Of a stretch of 56,415 bases of DNA, positions 18,299-26,278 are shown in pieces (positions within the stretch are counted from its first letter, which is position 1; every line of letters starts with the position of its first letter). The position numbers and the translations under genes were made by a program. The stretch is from Saccharofermentans sp. Its GTDB lineage: Bacteria > Bacillota > Clostridia > Saccharofermentanales > Saccharofermentanaceae. Location: contig JAIKYD010000027.1 of assembly GCA_024683485.1 (NCBI GenBank), positions 1-56,415 on the forward strand, written 5' to 3'. The notes beneath the pieces were generated by a model. The model was not told the origin of the DNA and searched no databases. It saw only the letters and a list, made by a program, of their open reading frames with translations.

Positions 18299-18769
18299 AT
18301 GAAGATCGTTGAACTGGTTAAGAACGATATCGTTGATTTTGGTTCGGTGCCACCAGCCTATTTTTTGCTTGGATTGCTTAGTGCTTTTGAGAACCGTTTT
18401 CAGGCTATGGCGGACAGGATGATCGGAGAAATTAGCTGGAAACAGTTTTTCGCGATAATCTGCATAAATATGTGTAAAGAGGCACCAACTATAAATGATC
18501 TGTCGGAGGTGCTTGGCAGTTCACATCAGAATGTGAAACAGATATTACTTAAGCTTGAGTCAAAGGGTTTTATCGAGTTTAAATCCGATAAGAAAGACAA
18601 GCGTAAACAACGGATAATCCTGACAAAGAAGTGCATGGATTTTTGCAGCAGAAATGATGATATCGGAAAGAACGTGATGGAGAAAATGTTCGCCGGTATT
18701 CCTGACAAAGATATTAAAAAGACAATTGAGATAATAATGAAGATCGAGAGTAATATGAAAGAGGGATAG
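18299..18769 (+). CDS. MarR-family transcriptional regulator
   Basis: A 156-aa MarR/winged-helix regulator. I used ATG 18299 (MKIVELVKND), with GGAG 8 bases upstream; a TTG six bases earlier is less likely. Residues about 65-110 hold the winged helix: TINDLSEVLGSSHQNVKQIL is the recognition region, followed by the wing KSDKKDKRKQRIILTKK. Helical ends form the dimer. It lies directly behind a palindromic operator and 2 bases before a flavodoxin gene, so it probably represses itself and the flavodoxin in response to an unknown ligand or oxidant. Confidence 0.87.
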   Translation: MKIVELVKNDIVDFGSVPPAYFLLGLLSAFENRFQAMADRMIGEISWKQFFAIICINMCKEAPTINDLSEVLGSSHQNVKQILLKLESKGFIEFKSDKKDKRKQRIILTKKCMDFCSRNDDIGKNVMEKMFAGIPDKDIKKTIEIIMKIESNMKEG

Positions 18770-18771
18770 AT

Positions 18772-19299
18772 ATGAAAGGAATAATCGTTTACAAATCAAA
18801 ATACGGTTCAACAAAGAAATACGCTGAGTGGATAGCAGAAGAGACCGGATATGATTGTGTTGAGTGCGGCAAAGTAAAAACAGAAGACATTAAAGAATAT
18901 GACACACTGATATTTGGCGGTGGTCTTTACGCGTCTGGAATTGCAGGACTGTCATTTCTTAAGAAAAATACAGCAGCTCTTGAAGGGAAAAAAGTCATAG
19001 CATTCTGCTGTGGTGCATCACCTTTTGATGAGAAGTACTTCAATGAAATGAAGGATTATAATATGAAGGATGAACTTGCAAAGATACCTCTGTTCTATTG
19101 CCGCGGTGCATGCAGAATGGAAGGAATGTCATTTAAAGATAAGACTCTTTGCAAGATGCTAAGAAAATCACTCGCAAAGAAAGAACCGAAAGATCTTGCG
19201 GTATGGGAAGCAGCTTTGATAGAGGCTGTTGATACGGGGAATGACTGGACAGATAAAGAATTTATCAACCCTATATTACAGGAATTGAGCAAATCTTAA
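18772..19299 (+). CDS. Flavodoxin-domain protein (HemG-like)
   Basis: A 175-aa flavodoxin-fold protein. The FMN phosphate loop is at the N-terminus (VYKSKYGSTKKYAEWIAEE), followed by TLIFGGGLYASGIAGLSFL, a second FMN-contact loop. This arrangement resembles flavodoxin-domain proteins annotated as protoporphyrinogen oxidase-like (HemG), though no haem pathway genes adjoin. It is coupled to the MarR gene (2-base gap), which suggests a redox or stress role. Confidence 0.85.
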   Translation: MKGIIVYKSKYGSTKKYAEWIAEETGYDCVECGKVKTEDIKEYDTLIFGGGLYASGIAGLSFLKKNTAALEGKKVIAFCCGASPFDEKYFNEMKDYNMKDELAKIPLFYCRGACRMEGMSFKDKTLCKMLRKSLAKKEPKDLAVWEAALIEAVDTGNDWTDKEFINPILQELSKS

Positions 19300-19376
19300 C
19301 GGTGGAAAGATACATCTTTACAATGTTAAGATATGAGATGATATTGTACAAGAATTATAGTTTGGGGCAAATAGAA

Positions 19377-20624
19377 ATGATTAATGAAGATATTTATGAG
19401 ATAGAGAAGATCTCGGCAGGCAAGTGCGGAGTCTACAAGATCTGTGAAAGTCGCGAGGTGTCAATGTATCTGGTCTGTGGCAGCAAAAAAGCATGCCTGA
19501 TAGATACTGCATATGGACTTAATGATCTTTCTGAAATTTGTTCTTCGCTTACAGATCTTCCGGTAACAGTGGTCAATACTCATGGACATATTGATCATGT
19601 GTTGGGCAATCATTGGTTTGACAATGTTTATATGCATCTTGATGATCGAAATTTGTATCTCGAGATTGTAAGCGGGTTTGCTGATATGATCAGAGAACCC
19701 TGGGTGAAAGAGAAATATGGTGAATTCGTAAACTGCATTGATCCGGACGATATCAGTTTCCCTGATGCAAATGATATTGTTGATGGTGACGTAATTGATC
19801 TTGGAGACAAGAGATTAATAGTAGCGGGTATTCCAGGTCATACTGCAGGAAGCATCGTGCTGATCGATCCTGATGAGAAGATTTGTTTCTCCGGTGATTC
19901 TATCATTGAACAAGCATGGCTCTTTCTTGAAGAATCTTTGCCTGTGGAGACATATCTTAAAAATTTTAAACGTGCAGTTGAACTCCTTCGTAAGTTTGGT
20001 ATTGAAAGAATCTATAGTGGACATTGTGCGAATAAACCTCTTACTTTATCTGATACAGATATAATGATATCTGGAATGGAGAAGATCTGTTCCGGAGTGG
20101 CCGAAGGAAGAGCATTCTCTAATTTTGCAGGAATTGGTATAGAGTATTCTTTTGGAGAATGGAGCATTCTTTGTCAAGGCATGGATCTGATTCCATATAC
20201 GAGTTCATTAAAGCCACGGTTGTTTGAATTTACTGCCATATGTTTTGAGGAATTAGGAAAGAAGTTTGAGCCATCCGGACGTCATAGCATATATAACTGT
20301 ATTGAGAGTGCTTTTGAAGTGTTCTATTGTCTGATTGATAATGACAACGTTATTGGAACAGTTGCACTTAAGAGATTTGAGGACGATTCTGTTGAACTCA
20401 AAGCTCTTTATCTTGACAGCGTTTATAGAGGAAAAGAATTTGGAAGTCTGTTGATAAACAAAGTAATCGCAGATGCCCGGAATCTTGGATATAAATACAT
20501 CGTTCTTGATTCAATGTCACAATATAAAGATGCATTGCGATTATATGAGAAAGCCGGTTTTAGGAGCATTGAAAGATATAATGATAATACATATGCCGAT
20601 GTATTTATGAGACTGGATCTGTAA
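19377..20624 (+). CDS. Metallo-beta-lactamase-fold hydrolase fused to a GNAT acetyltransferase
   Basis: A 415-aa two-domain protein. I chose ATG 19377 (MINEDIYEIEK, with GGGG about 9 bases upstream); in-frame starts at 19302 (GTG), 19323 and 19335 are possible. Residues about 1-235 are an MBL domain: THGHIDH with His69, His71, Asp73 and His74, then GIPGHTAGS and FSGDS, with a late SGH. Residues about 280-415 are a GNAT: NVIGTVALKRF, SVELKALYLDSVYRGKEFG and ALRLYEKAGF. Both active sites look intact. Hydrolase-GNAT fusions of this kind are uncommon. It could process and then acylate one small molecule, for example in detoxification. No partner gene gives a substrate. Confidence 0.82.
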   Translation: MINEDIYEIEKISAGKCGVYKICESREVSMYLVCGSKKACLIDTAYGLNDLSEICSSLTDLPVTVVNTHGHIDHVLGNHWFDNVYMHLDDRNLYLEIVSGFADMIREPWVKEKYGEFVNCIDPDDISFPDANDIVDGDVIDLGDKRLIVAGIPGHTAGSIVLIDPDEKICFSGDSIIEQAWLFLEESLPVETYLKNFKRAVELLRKFGIERIYSGHCANKPLTLSDTDIMISGMEKICSGVAEGRAFSNFAGIGIEYSFGEWSILCQGMDLIPYTSSLKPRLFEFTAICFEELGKKFEPSGRHSIYNCIESAFEVFYCLIDNDNVIGTVALKRFEDDSVELKALYLDSVYRGKEFGSLLINKVIADARNLGYKYIVLDSMSQYKDALRLYEKAGFRSIERYNDNTYADVFMRLDL

Positions 20625-20643
20625 TTATTGTGAGGGAAAGATA

Positions 20644-21387
20644 ATGGCTCAGCAGAATATTTATGACAACGATGCTTTCTATGAGAATTTCAAATCTTTA
20701 AGGAGTGATGAGATCAATTTTAACGATATCATTGAGACACCAATATTGTCTGCGATGCTTCCTGACATGAAAGGTAAGAAGATTCTTGATATCGGATGCG
20801 GTATGGGACAGCATGCCATGCAATATTCAAACGCAGGTGCAGCATCAGTTCTTGGTATTGATATTTCTGAAAAGATGCTTGGATATGCTCGTGATAAGAA
20901 TTCTGCTGACAACATTACATACCGTCGATTGGCATTTGAGGATCTGAATCGATTGGATGAGAGATTTGATGTTATCACGAGTTCTTTGGCGTTTGACTAC
21001 TCTGAAGATTTCGGAAAATTGCTGAGAGATATTTTCGCGCTGCTCAACGACGGAGGATATTTGGTATTCTCGATGTCGCATCCTATATCTACAGCATATG
21101 ATGGAACATATGACAGATACACAAGAACGCAAGACGGAGTGAGGCTATATGCAAATCTTCATAATTACATTATTGAAGGTGAGAGGCATTTCAAGTGGGT
21201 TGTAGATAATTATGAGGTTTATCACAGAAAGATCTCAACGCTGATTAACTGCATTGCATCAGCAGGATTTATCATTGAAGAGTGTCAGGAATCAATGGTG
21301 CCTGAAGATATAGCGAACGAACATCCTGATAAGTTCGGGGGAGTTGTGCATCAGCCTGATTTCATCTTTTTCAAATGCAGGAAATAA
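20644..21387 (+). CDS. Class I SAM-dependent methyltransferase (paralogue of 31919-32662)
   Basis: A 247-aa small-molecule methyltransferase. The SAM-binding motif I is KKILDIGCGMGQHAMQ near residue 45, with GIDISEKML (acidic end of strand 2) and FDVITSSLAFDY (motif IV). The start MAQQNIYDNDAFYENF closely matches MAKQNIYDNEVFFKEY in the protein at 31919-32662, which has exactly the same length, so the two are paralogues about 11 kb apart on opposite strands. Substrate unknown. GAGGGAAAG precedes the ATG. Confidence 0.88.
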   Translation: MAQQNIYDNDAFYENFKSLRSDEINFNDIIETPILSAMLPDMKGKKILDIGCGMGQHAMQYSNAGAASVLGIDISEKMLGYARDKNSADNITYRRLAFEDLNRLDERFDVITSSLAFDYSEDFGKLLRDIFALLNDGGYLVFSMSHPISTAYDGTYDRYTRTQDGVRLYANLHNYIIEGERHFKWVVDNYEVYHRKISTLINCIASAGFIIEECQESMVPEDIANEHPDKFGGVVHQPDFIFFKCRK

Positions 21388-21392
21388 ACAGT

Positions 21393-21418
21393 AAAGAGGA
21401 GTCCGAAGACTCCTCTTT
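21393..21418. terminator. Bidirectional terminator hairpin
   Basis: AAAGAGGAGTC and GACTCCTCTTT form a perfect 11-bp stem around a CGAA loop. A-rich and T-rich ends on each side let it serve both the methyltransferase (plus strand) and the XRE gene (minus strand) that converge here. Confidence 0.85.
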
Positions 21419-21441
21419 CTTATCTATCCCTATTACCGCTT

Positions 21442-21654
21442 TTACAAATCTTTTCTGTATTCCAATATGTCACCCGGCTGGCAGTCCAATGCATCGCAAA
21501 TTGCTTCCAAAGTCGAGAACCGTATCGCTGAGATCTTTCCGTTCTTCATCTTGGATAAGTTAACATTTGAAACTCCGACCTTCTCAGAAAGTTCGTTAAG
21601 TGATATCTTCCGGTCCGCCATGACTCTGTCTAATCTCAATATTATCTGTCCCAT
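21442..21654 (-). CDS. Small XRE/Cro-type helix-turn-helix regulator
   Basis: A 70-aa protein that is a single HTH_3 domain: ILRLDRVMADRKISLNELSE, then KVGVSNVNLSKMKNGKISAI, ending ICDALDCQPGDILEY. It resembles the short YozG-type regulators of Bacillus. It follows the DUF2975-type gene by 12 bases on the same strand, and the two are a recurrent pair in Firmicutes. GGAGG precedes the start. Confidence 0.9.
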   Translation of the reverse strand: MGQIILRLDRVMADRKISLNELSEKVGVSNVNLSKMKNGKISAIRFSTLEAICDALDCQPGDILEYRKDL

Positions 21655-21666
21655 ATCTATTCCTCC

Positions 21667-22260
21667 TTACAACGTCTCATCTGACTCGATCTGTAAGGTT
21701 TTGCCGTATTCAAGAATTGAACGTACTACCCATGTGAGAAGAATAAAAAGAACACCAAACGGAGTGCCTGTCGTGAGAAACAGGATCACAGTTGTGAATA
21801 TCATTGCTATAGTTACTTTCTTCTTTACTTTGTCATTAAACGGGGTATTCTCTTTCTCGATCAGCGCGAAAATAGAACTTACGATCTTCGACAAAACTGC
21901 AACGACTGCGAAAGCCAAGCCCATGATCAACATATAGCTTCCCCACATTACACTGCGCGGGTGGTCATTAAGTGCTTCCTGAATCGCGGGAATGTCTGAT
22001 TCGATATTCTCAGGGACGATGCCGATATTAATATTAAACAATCTGGCCGATCCAATCCTGTCTGCACTGTCAATATAGCCCATATCCTCAGTCAACTGGA
22101 TCCTTTCATCGAATTCCTTTCCTTCTGCCAGTATCATGATGCCTCCAATGACCGCAGCTACAAAACCAATCACGAAAAAGATGCACAGCACATTTGATAC
22201 GATCTTTCCGGTATGACAGCTCTTCTTGATCTTGGCGATCTTTACATTCTCTTCATTCAT
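21667..22260 (-). CDS. DUF2975-like membrane protein
   Basis: A 197-aa protein with about four membrane helices (residues about 20-43, 108-130, 150-167 and 170-188), a 60-residue loop after the first helix, and ENTPFNDKVKKKV before the third, a motif typical of DUF2975/YoaS-like proteins. The adjacent YozG-like HTH gene supports the assignment. The role is unknown; such pairs are thought to form a membrane-linked regulatory unit. Confidence 0.75.
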   Translation of the reverse strand: MNEENVKIAKIKKSCHTGKIVSNVLCIFFVIGFVAAVIGGIMILAEGKEFDERIQLTEDMGYIDSADRIGSARLFNINIGIVPENIESDIPAIQEALNDHPRSVMWGSYMLIMGLAFAVVAVLSKIVSSIFALIEKENTPFNDKVKKKVTIAMIFTTVILFLTTGTPFGVLFILLTWVVRSILEYGKTLQIESDETL

Positions 22261-22470
22261 AAATCCATACTCCTTACATTGTTAATCTATCACCTTCGAA
22301 GATGGCTTTACTATACGCTGCGAATTAATCTTTGTCAACAATAATTTAACGATAAACATTAAAAAATATTCGAAAAGCGTTGCGAAGAGTGTGACGCTGT
22401 CAGTCTGCTTCTGTCATGAGGCAACTATATAGTGAATGCTTGCCAGCTGTACGGCAGCATGTCGTTAGGC

Positions 22471-22654
22471 TGTTCGGCAAATGTATTGCAGATGTTCGGC
22501 TGTGCCATACAGTTGTCGTAACAAACAGGCTGTAAATACTCAAAAATGACATCATTTGTTCGGCACTGCTGAACAGTTGCAATGACAAACTGTCTGAAAT
22601 CGGTTAAAAAACACATCAAATGTGCGGTACTACCATACAGTTGTCGTAACAATT
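22471..22654. repeat. Left array of the 64-bp-period repeat (three 34-bp units)
   Basis: Units at 22493-22526, 22557-22590 and 22621-22654, each 34 bases with starts exactly 64 apart, preceded by a partial unit at 22471-22492. The consensus starts TGTKCGGCASTGCC, then RWACAGTTG, and ends either TCGTAACAA (units 1 and 3) or CAATGACAA (unit 2). The CGGCA-S-TGCCG start is palindromic. The 30-base stretches between units also resemble each other (the second ends ACACATCAAA). Bases 22561-22652 match 23820-23911 of the right array at 83 of 92 positions. The whole 22261-22892 gap holds only this array and the palindrome at 22794. Confidence 0.85.
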
Positions 22655-22775
22655 ATTTTAATGTTTGGTTTTCGAAGCGAAAATGGACATCGATAGGATA
22701 TAAGAATGCAATTATATTTTGTCATTTACGGTTTGTTTTAAGATGAAATTGTAAATTTTGCTTCAAATGATATTT

Positions 22776-22809
22776 TTACCCCCTAAATTTGAGACTTTTT
22801 GCAAAAAGT
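22776..22809. other. 16-bp perfect palindrome with repeated TTGAGACT, upstream of the 22893 gene
   Basis: ACTTTTTGCAAAAAGT (22794-22809) is a perfect palindrome flanked on both sides by TTGAGACT copies. Its left part, TTACCCCCTAAATTTGAGAC plus T (22776-22796), recurs as TTACCCTCCAAATGTGAGAC plus T at 30046-30066 just upstream of mnmA (18 of 21 positions). It may be a regulatory site or the end of an old insertion. Confidence 0.45.
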
Positions 22810-22892
22810 TGAGACTGTATTTACGGGCAATTTTGTTCTAGAGGGTTCAAAATATTAATAAGAATATAAACACATACAGGAGATATACAATC

Positions 22893-23735
22893 ATGGAAAG
22901 AATAATGCTCCCAATGAAAGTTCATGCAGTTAAACTTGAATACAGAAAAAGAATACTTGAGAGAATTCCACATGGCCATTTTTGCATCAGAAGAGGAAGG
23001 AAAACAGTTGTTATAACCCATGATCCGGAAAAACCTAAATATACTGCGAGACGACCGCGTTATCTCTGTGTTTCAACTAAACTCGGCAAGATCTATTCTG
23101 AAATTATCACCAATTATTTGAAGATCAAATCAGAATATGATTATTTGCTTAAAAGTTGGAATGACACATATAATTTTCCACCGCCAAGAGTTAATTTTCC
23201 TATAAAGCAGTATTTCGATCCTCACCTTATGAATAATGAATATTTCAACAATCAAACAGAACATAAGGGAAGATATATTCCGGAAAACCCGACATATAGT
23301 GAAGATGGAGATTTAAAGTCAAAGAATGAATTATTTGGTGTAGAACTCTTACATCAAATGGGAATTCCGTTTAAGTATGAGACTGAAGTCTATATTGAAG
23401 AAACTGACGAGATTATTAATCCCGACTATTTGATAAATTTCTATGAGATAGACAGATGTGCATATCTCGAAATTCTAGGTATGAATGATAAATGGGATTA
23501 TTCCGTTAGAACATCTTCCAAGATAAATAGTTACTCAAAGGGAAAATATCGACCCGGAAGAGAAGTGATCTATGTGCTCTTATATGATAAATACAATTTT
23601 GACTGTGTCTACTTTGTGGAGCAGGTGTTGTCTGCATTTAACAGCCTTATACCTGATAGTGCATTGGAATGGAATGACAAATGGAGAGAAGATAAAATCT
23701 TATCTCCAACTGAAAGTTGCTGCACTAAAAAATAA
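22893..23735 (+). CDS. Predicted PD-(D/E)XK-fold nuclease-like protein between repeat arrays
   Basis: A 280-aa protein of no named family that I recognise. Its second half carries a PD-(D/E)XK-like core: SKNELFGVELLHQMGIPFKY (Glu146), INPDYLI (Asp178) and AYLEILGMNDKWDY (Glu193). This pattern, S-K-x-E ... P-D ... (W/L)-E-x-x-G-M, is seen in predicted nuclease domains of clostridia, where the usual motif lysine is not conserved. The N-terminal half is basic (KLEYRKRILERIPHGHF, IRRGRKTVV), consistent with nucleic acid binding. AGGAGATAT lies 8 bases before the ATG. It is visibly richer in A+T than its neighbours and bracketed by related repeat arrays, suggesting acquisition as a unit. Nuclease activity is inference. 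Confidence 0.65.
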   Translation: MERIMLPMKVHAVKLEYRKRILERIPHGHFCIRRGRKTVVITHDPEKPKYTARRPRYLCVSTKLGKIYSEIITNYLKIKSEYDYLLKSWNDTYNFPPPRVNFPIKQYFDPHLMNNEYFNNQTEHKGRYIPENPTYSEDGDLKSKNELFGVELLHQMGIPFKYETEVYIEETDEIINPDYLINFYEIDRCAYLEILGMNDKWDYSVRTSSKINSYSKGKYRPGREVIYVLLYDKYNFDCVYFVEQVLSAFNSLIPDSALEWNDKWREDKILSPTESCCTKK

Positions 23736-23793
23736 TATTGTATCCAACTGTTGAGTTCAGAAGACAACAATAACCAGTTTTGAAAGAAGAAAA

Positions 23794-23913
23794 TGTACGG
23801 CAAATGTACTGCAAATGTGCGGCACTGCCGAACAGTTGCAATGACAAACCGTCTGAAATAGGTTAAAAATCACATCAAATGTTCGGCAGTGCCGTACAGT
23901 TGTCGTAACAAAT
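23794..23913. repeat. Right array of the 64-bp-period repeat (two 34-bp units)
   Basis: Units at 23816-23849 and 23880-23913, again 64 bases apart, preceded by the same 22-base partial unit as on the left (23794-23815; 19 of 22 positions match 22471-22492). Unit 4 is of the CAATGACAA type and unit 5 of the TCGTAACAA type, so types alternate across both arrays. CGGCACTGCCG in unit 4 is the reverse complement of CGGCAGTGCCG in unit 5, so the RNA or single strand could also fold as one long hairpin. Confidence 0.85.
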
Positions 23914-23954
23914 CTGCAGAAAACAATAATAATCCGTTTTTAAAGGGCATTCTC

Positions 23955-24671
23955 TTACTTCCACGGCCTTGCCTTGCCGAGCCAGCCGTTTGCCTTCCAA
24001 TAATTAAAATCTGTATATTCAGGGTTTTCTTTTCCAAGACGTGTCTGAAGTATGCGTACGGTATAGAATTTCGCCTTTGTCATCAGATTTGTGTGAGCCG
24101 GCTTGCTGTAGTCGATAGTGGCAAATTTGCGTGCCATAGAGGTGACGCTGTTAATCATTTGAGTGCGCTTTTTCCCGGAGAGTTTATCCCAGTCAATATC
24201 GCCCATCAGTTTGAAAGAGCGTTGGCGGATATAACTAATGCCCCACCAGGAGAGACTGTCTTTGATGTCTTTGGCAGTAGATCTTTCGCCGGAGCCGAGG
24301 CATTGTGTAATGATGACCGCGCGCTTTCCGAACATCTCTTTTGCAGGACGGTGCGGCATCCATCTGTAGCCGAAGTGATCGAGCATGGCCTTCATGGCGC
24401 CCGTTGTATGAAAAACATAAGCCGGGGATGTGAATACCAGAAGATCTGCTTCGAGCAGTGCTTTCTCTATAGCCATGACATACTTTGCGTCTTTGCAGAA
24501 TTCAGGACTTTTGCGGAAACAGGCCGTGCATCCAGCGCAGAAGCCGGGACAGTCTTTTGGAAGATAGAATTCCGTTATCTCAGCAGTGTTTCTGAACGGC
24601 TCGAGGAATGCTTCCTTAAGCCTGTATGTGACTCCGTGTTTTTCAGTTCCGTTTATTACAGTTATCTTCAT
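23955..24671 (-). CDS. Iron-sulfur flavoprotein-like NAD(P)H-dependent oxidoreductase
   Basis: A 238-aa flavodoxin-like protein. I used the ATG at 24671 (MKITVINGTEKHG), the family's normal start; an upstream extension of 11 residues is unlikely. FMN-site residues are in INGTEKHGVTYRLKE and LVFTSPAYVFHTTGAMKAML. A compact cysteine cluster CAGCTACFRKSPEFC (C-x2-C-x2-C-x7-C) matches the [4Fe-4S] site of Isf-type iron-sulfur flavoproteins. It lies 63 bases behind a paralogue and is the last gene of the TetR operon. Likely an electron-transfer flavoprotein in redox stress or detoxification. Confidence 0.85.
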   Translation of the reverse strand: MKITVINGTEKHGVTYRLKEAFLEPFRNTAEITEFYLPKDCPGFCAGCTACFRKSPEFCKDAKYVMAIEKALLEADLLVFTSPAYVFHTTGAMKAMLDHFGYRWMPHRPAKEMFGKRAVIITQCLGSGERSTAKDIKDSLSWWGISYIRQRSFKLMGDIDWDKLSGKKRTQMINSVTSMARKFATIDYSKPAHTNLMTKAKFYTVRILQTRLGKENPEYTDFNYWKANGWLGKARPWK

Positions 24672-24734
24672 TTTGTATTCTCCGTTATAGCCGGCAGACC
24701 GCACGGCTTACCAAGGTCTAATATAATCAGCAGC

Positions 24735-25430
24735 TCACGCGGCCTTCCAAGGTCTGTTCTTATCAAGCCATCCCTGTTCCTGCCAGTATGTTCTTTCTTC
24801 TTCGCCGGCACCCATGCCTTTTTGCTGCATCATACGCATCATCGAGAACAGGAAGCGTGTCTTTATCCCTGCGTGAACCTTTGAAGTCTTGAGTTTTCCC
24901 GCAAGGGAAGCCATGTCTCTATTTATCTTCTTTTTAAGCTCGGGTTTTACCTGATCCCAATTAGCAGCCTGAATAGCCTTTCCGTAACTTTTAACATACG
25001 GAACGCCCCAGTATAGGAGAGTGTTAGTTACGTCTTTTACGGCTGATTTTGCGCCGGCACCTGCGGCTGTAGAGATAACAACTGCTTTTTTGGAGAACAT
25101 GGATGCGCGTGGTTTGTGAGACATCCAATATGTGAAGGTGAGATCTATAAATGCCTTCATCGGAGCAGATGAACGCATGCAATAAGTCGGTGTTGTGAAG
25201 ATCAGCAGGTCTGACTTTTCCAACATGTCCATAATGCGCTTTTTCTCTCCATAAAAAGGACACAGCGATTCATCCTTTATGCAGTTGCAGCATCCCGAAC
25301 AGAAGTGATTGAGATCTCTTGGGAGGAAGAATTCGTGGACTTCGTTTTCTCCGAGGTTATCGACAAGTATCTTCCCGATATTATATGTGCTTCCTTTATG
25401 GTTCTGTCCGTTTATAACAGTAATTATCAT
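24735..25430 (-). CDS. Iron-sulfur flavoprotein-like NAD(P)H-dependent oxidoreductase, paralogue
   Basis: A 231-aa paralogue of the gene at 23955-24671. MIITVINGQNHKGSTYNIGK is the FMN phosphate loop, LLIFTTPTYCMRSSAPMKAF the second loop, and CSGCCNCIKDESLC (C-x2-C-x2-C-x6-C) the cysteine cluster. Both end in W...GWL(G/D)K(A/N)RPWK, a shared tail of unknown meaning. The start overlaps the TetR stop by one base, so TetR and this gene are translationally coupled. Confidence 0.87.
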   Translation of the reverse strand: MIITVINGQNHKGSTYNIGKILVDNLGENEVHEFFLPRDLNHFCSGCCNCIKDESLCPFYGEKKRIMDMLEKSDLLIFTTPTYCMRSSAPMKAFIDLTFTYWMSHKPRASMFSKKAVVISTAAGAGAKSAVKDVTNTLLYWGVPYVKSYGKAIQAANWDQVKPELKKKINRDMASLAGKLKTSKVHAGIKTRFLFSMMRMMQQKGMGAGEEERTYWQEQGWLDKNRPWKAA

Positions 25431-26047
25431 CAGTTTTTCCTCCCGTAGATTCTGTCAAACTGTCTTATGTGGTCATCAAGTAATTTCAATGCTTCAGGCT
25501 CTCTTTCAGGTTCTCTGTCGCAGATTGTGAGAAGGTAGTAGATAGGAGCGTAGAAGTGCAGTGTCATTATCTGAACATTATCCGTCTTCAGGATGCCTGA
25601 CGTTACCATGAATCCGAAGAGCATTCCCTGATATGAGAGCGGATCGTCAACATAAAGCCTTGAATAGACTTTTGCCAGCTCCTCATCATGGAACTGTTCG
25701 AGAGTTAACATCTTCCTGAACTTTCTGTTGTAGTCATCATGAAGGTAATAGAGGAAGAACTCGCGGCCGAGTTTTAACAGCTGATCTTCGGATAATTGTT
25801 TATAGATTCCGGCATCAACTGAAGCATCTGTTCCGTTAATGTTAAGTACCTTGGCCTGCTCGGTGAATCTTATGTTCATCTCGTCTATGATCGCATCGAA
25901 AATCGCTCTTTTGTTTTTGTAGTGCTTATAAAGTGAAGGTGCTTTTATTCCGACTTTTTCCGCGATGTCACCGACATAAACGTTGGCGTAGCCTTTCTCG
26001 GCAAAAAGCGTAAGCGCTTCATCAAGTATCCGCTGTTTTGTGTTCAT
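25430..26047 (-). CDS. TetR-family transcriptional regulator
   Basis: A 205-aa TetR protein. I chose ATG 26047 (MNTKQRILDEALTLFAEKGY), with AAGGAGTC 7 bases upstream; a longer open frame exists but gives an atypical N-terminus. The HTH is VYVGDIAEKVGIKAPSLYKH followed by YKNKRAIFDAII. The C-terminal ligand domain is family-typical in size. Two palindromes lie 90-130 bases upstream, so the operon TetR-Isf-Isf is probably self-repressed. Confidence 0.9.
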   Translation of the reverse strand: MNTKQRILDEALTLFAEKGYANVYVGDIAEKVGIKAPSLYKHYKNKRAIFDAIIDEMNIRFTEQAKVLNINGTDASVDAGIYKQLSEDQLLKLGREFFLYYLHDDYNRKFRKMLTLEQFHDEELAKVYSRLYVDDPLSYQGMLFGFMVTSGILKTDNVQIMTLHFYAPIYYLLTICDREPEREPEALKLLDDHIRQFDRIYGRKN

Positions 26048-26136
26048 AACTGACTCCTTTGGTTCTTCGTCATTGATGCCGTGTGCGAACTCTGTTATTG
26101 AATGGATCGGCATCCTCAGACTTTTTCGAAAATATA

Positions 26137-26179
26137 GGCTAATTCAAATTAGCCAAATTATAGCTAATCGGAATTAGCC
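26137..26179 (-). promoter_or_regulatory. Two palindromic operators upstream of tetR
   Basis: GGCTAATTCAAATTAGCC (26137-26154) is a perfect 18-bp palindrome. AGCTAATCGGAATTAGCC (26162-26179) is a second copy with 6 of 8 arm positions paired, 25 bp apart centre to centre. This is the size and form of TetR-family operators, placed between the TetR operon and the plus-strand genes from 26279, so it may control both directions. Confidence 0.75.
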
Positions 26180-26278
26180 TGTCAATAGTTTCAGGCGGAC
26201 AGTTTTTTGAAGATGATATAATTAAACAGATTTGGCACTTGTTCATTTTGTGCCGGTGGAAGAAGGGAGTGATAGAAG

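Noticed and set aside
22471..22654. CRISPR array
   Set aside because: Units are regularly spaced, but the stretches between are related to each other and to those of the right array, and the units vary. No cas genes are near.
22471..23913. Integron gene cassette with attC sites
   Set aside because: The repeats lack GTTRRRY/RYYYAAC core sites in the right order, and no integrase is in the window.
23889..24884. Plus-strand ORF of 331 codons
   Set aside because: It lies antisense to the two flavoprotein genes and the product has no family features.
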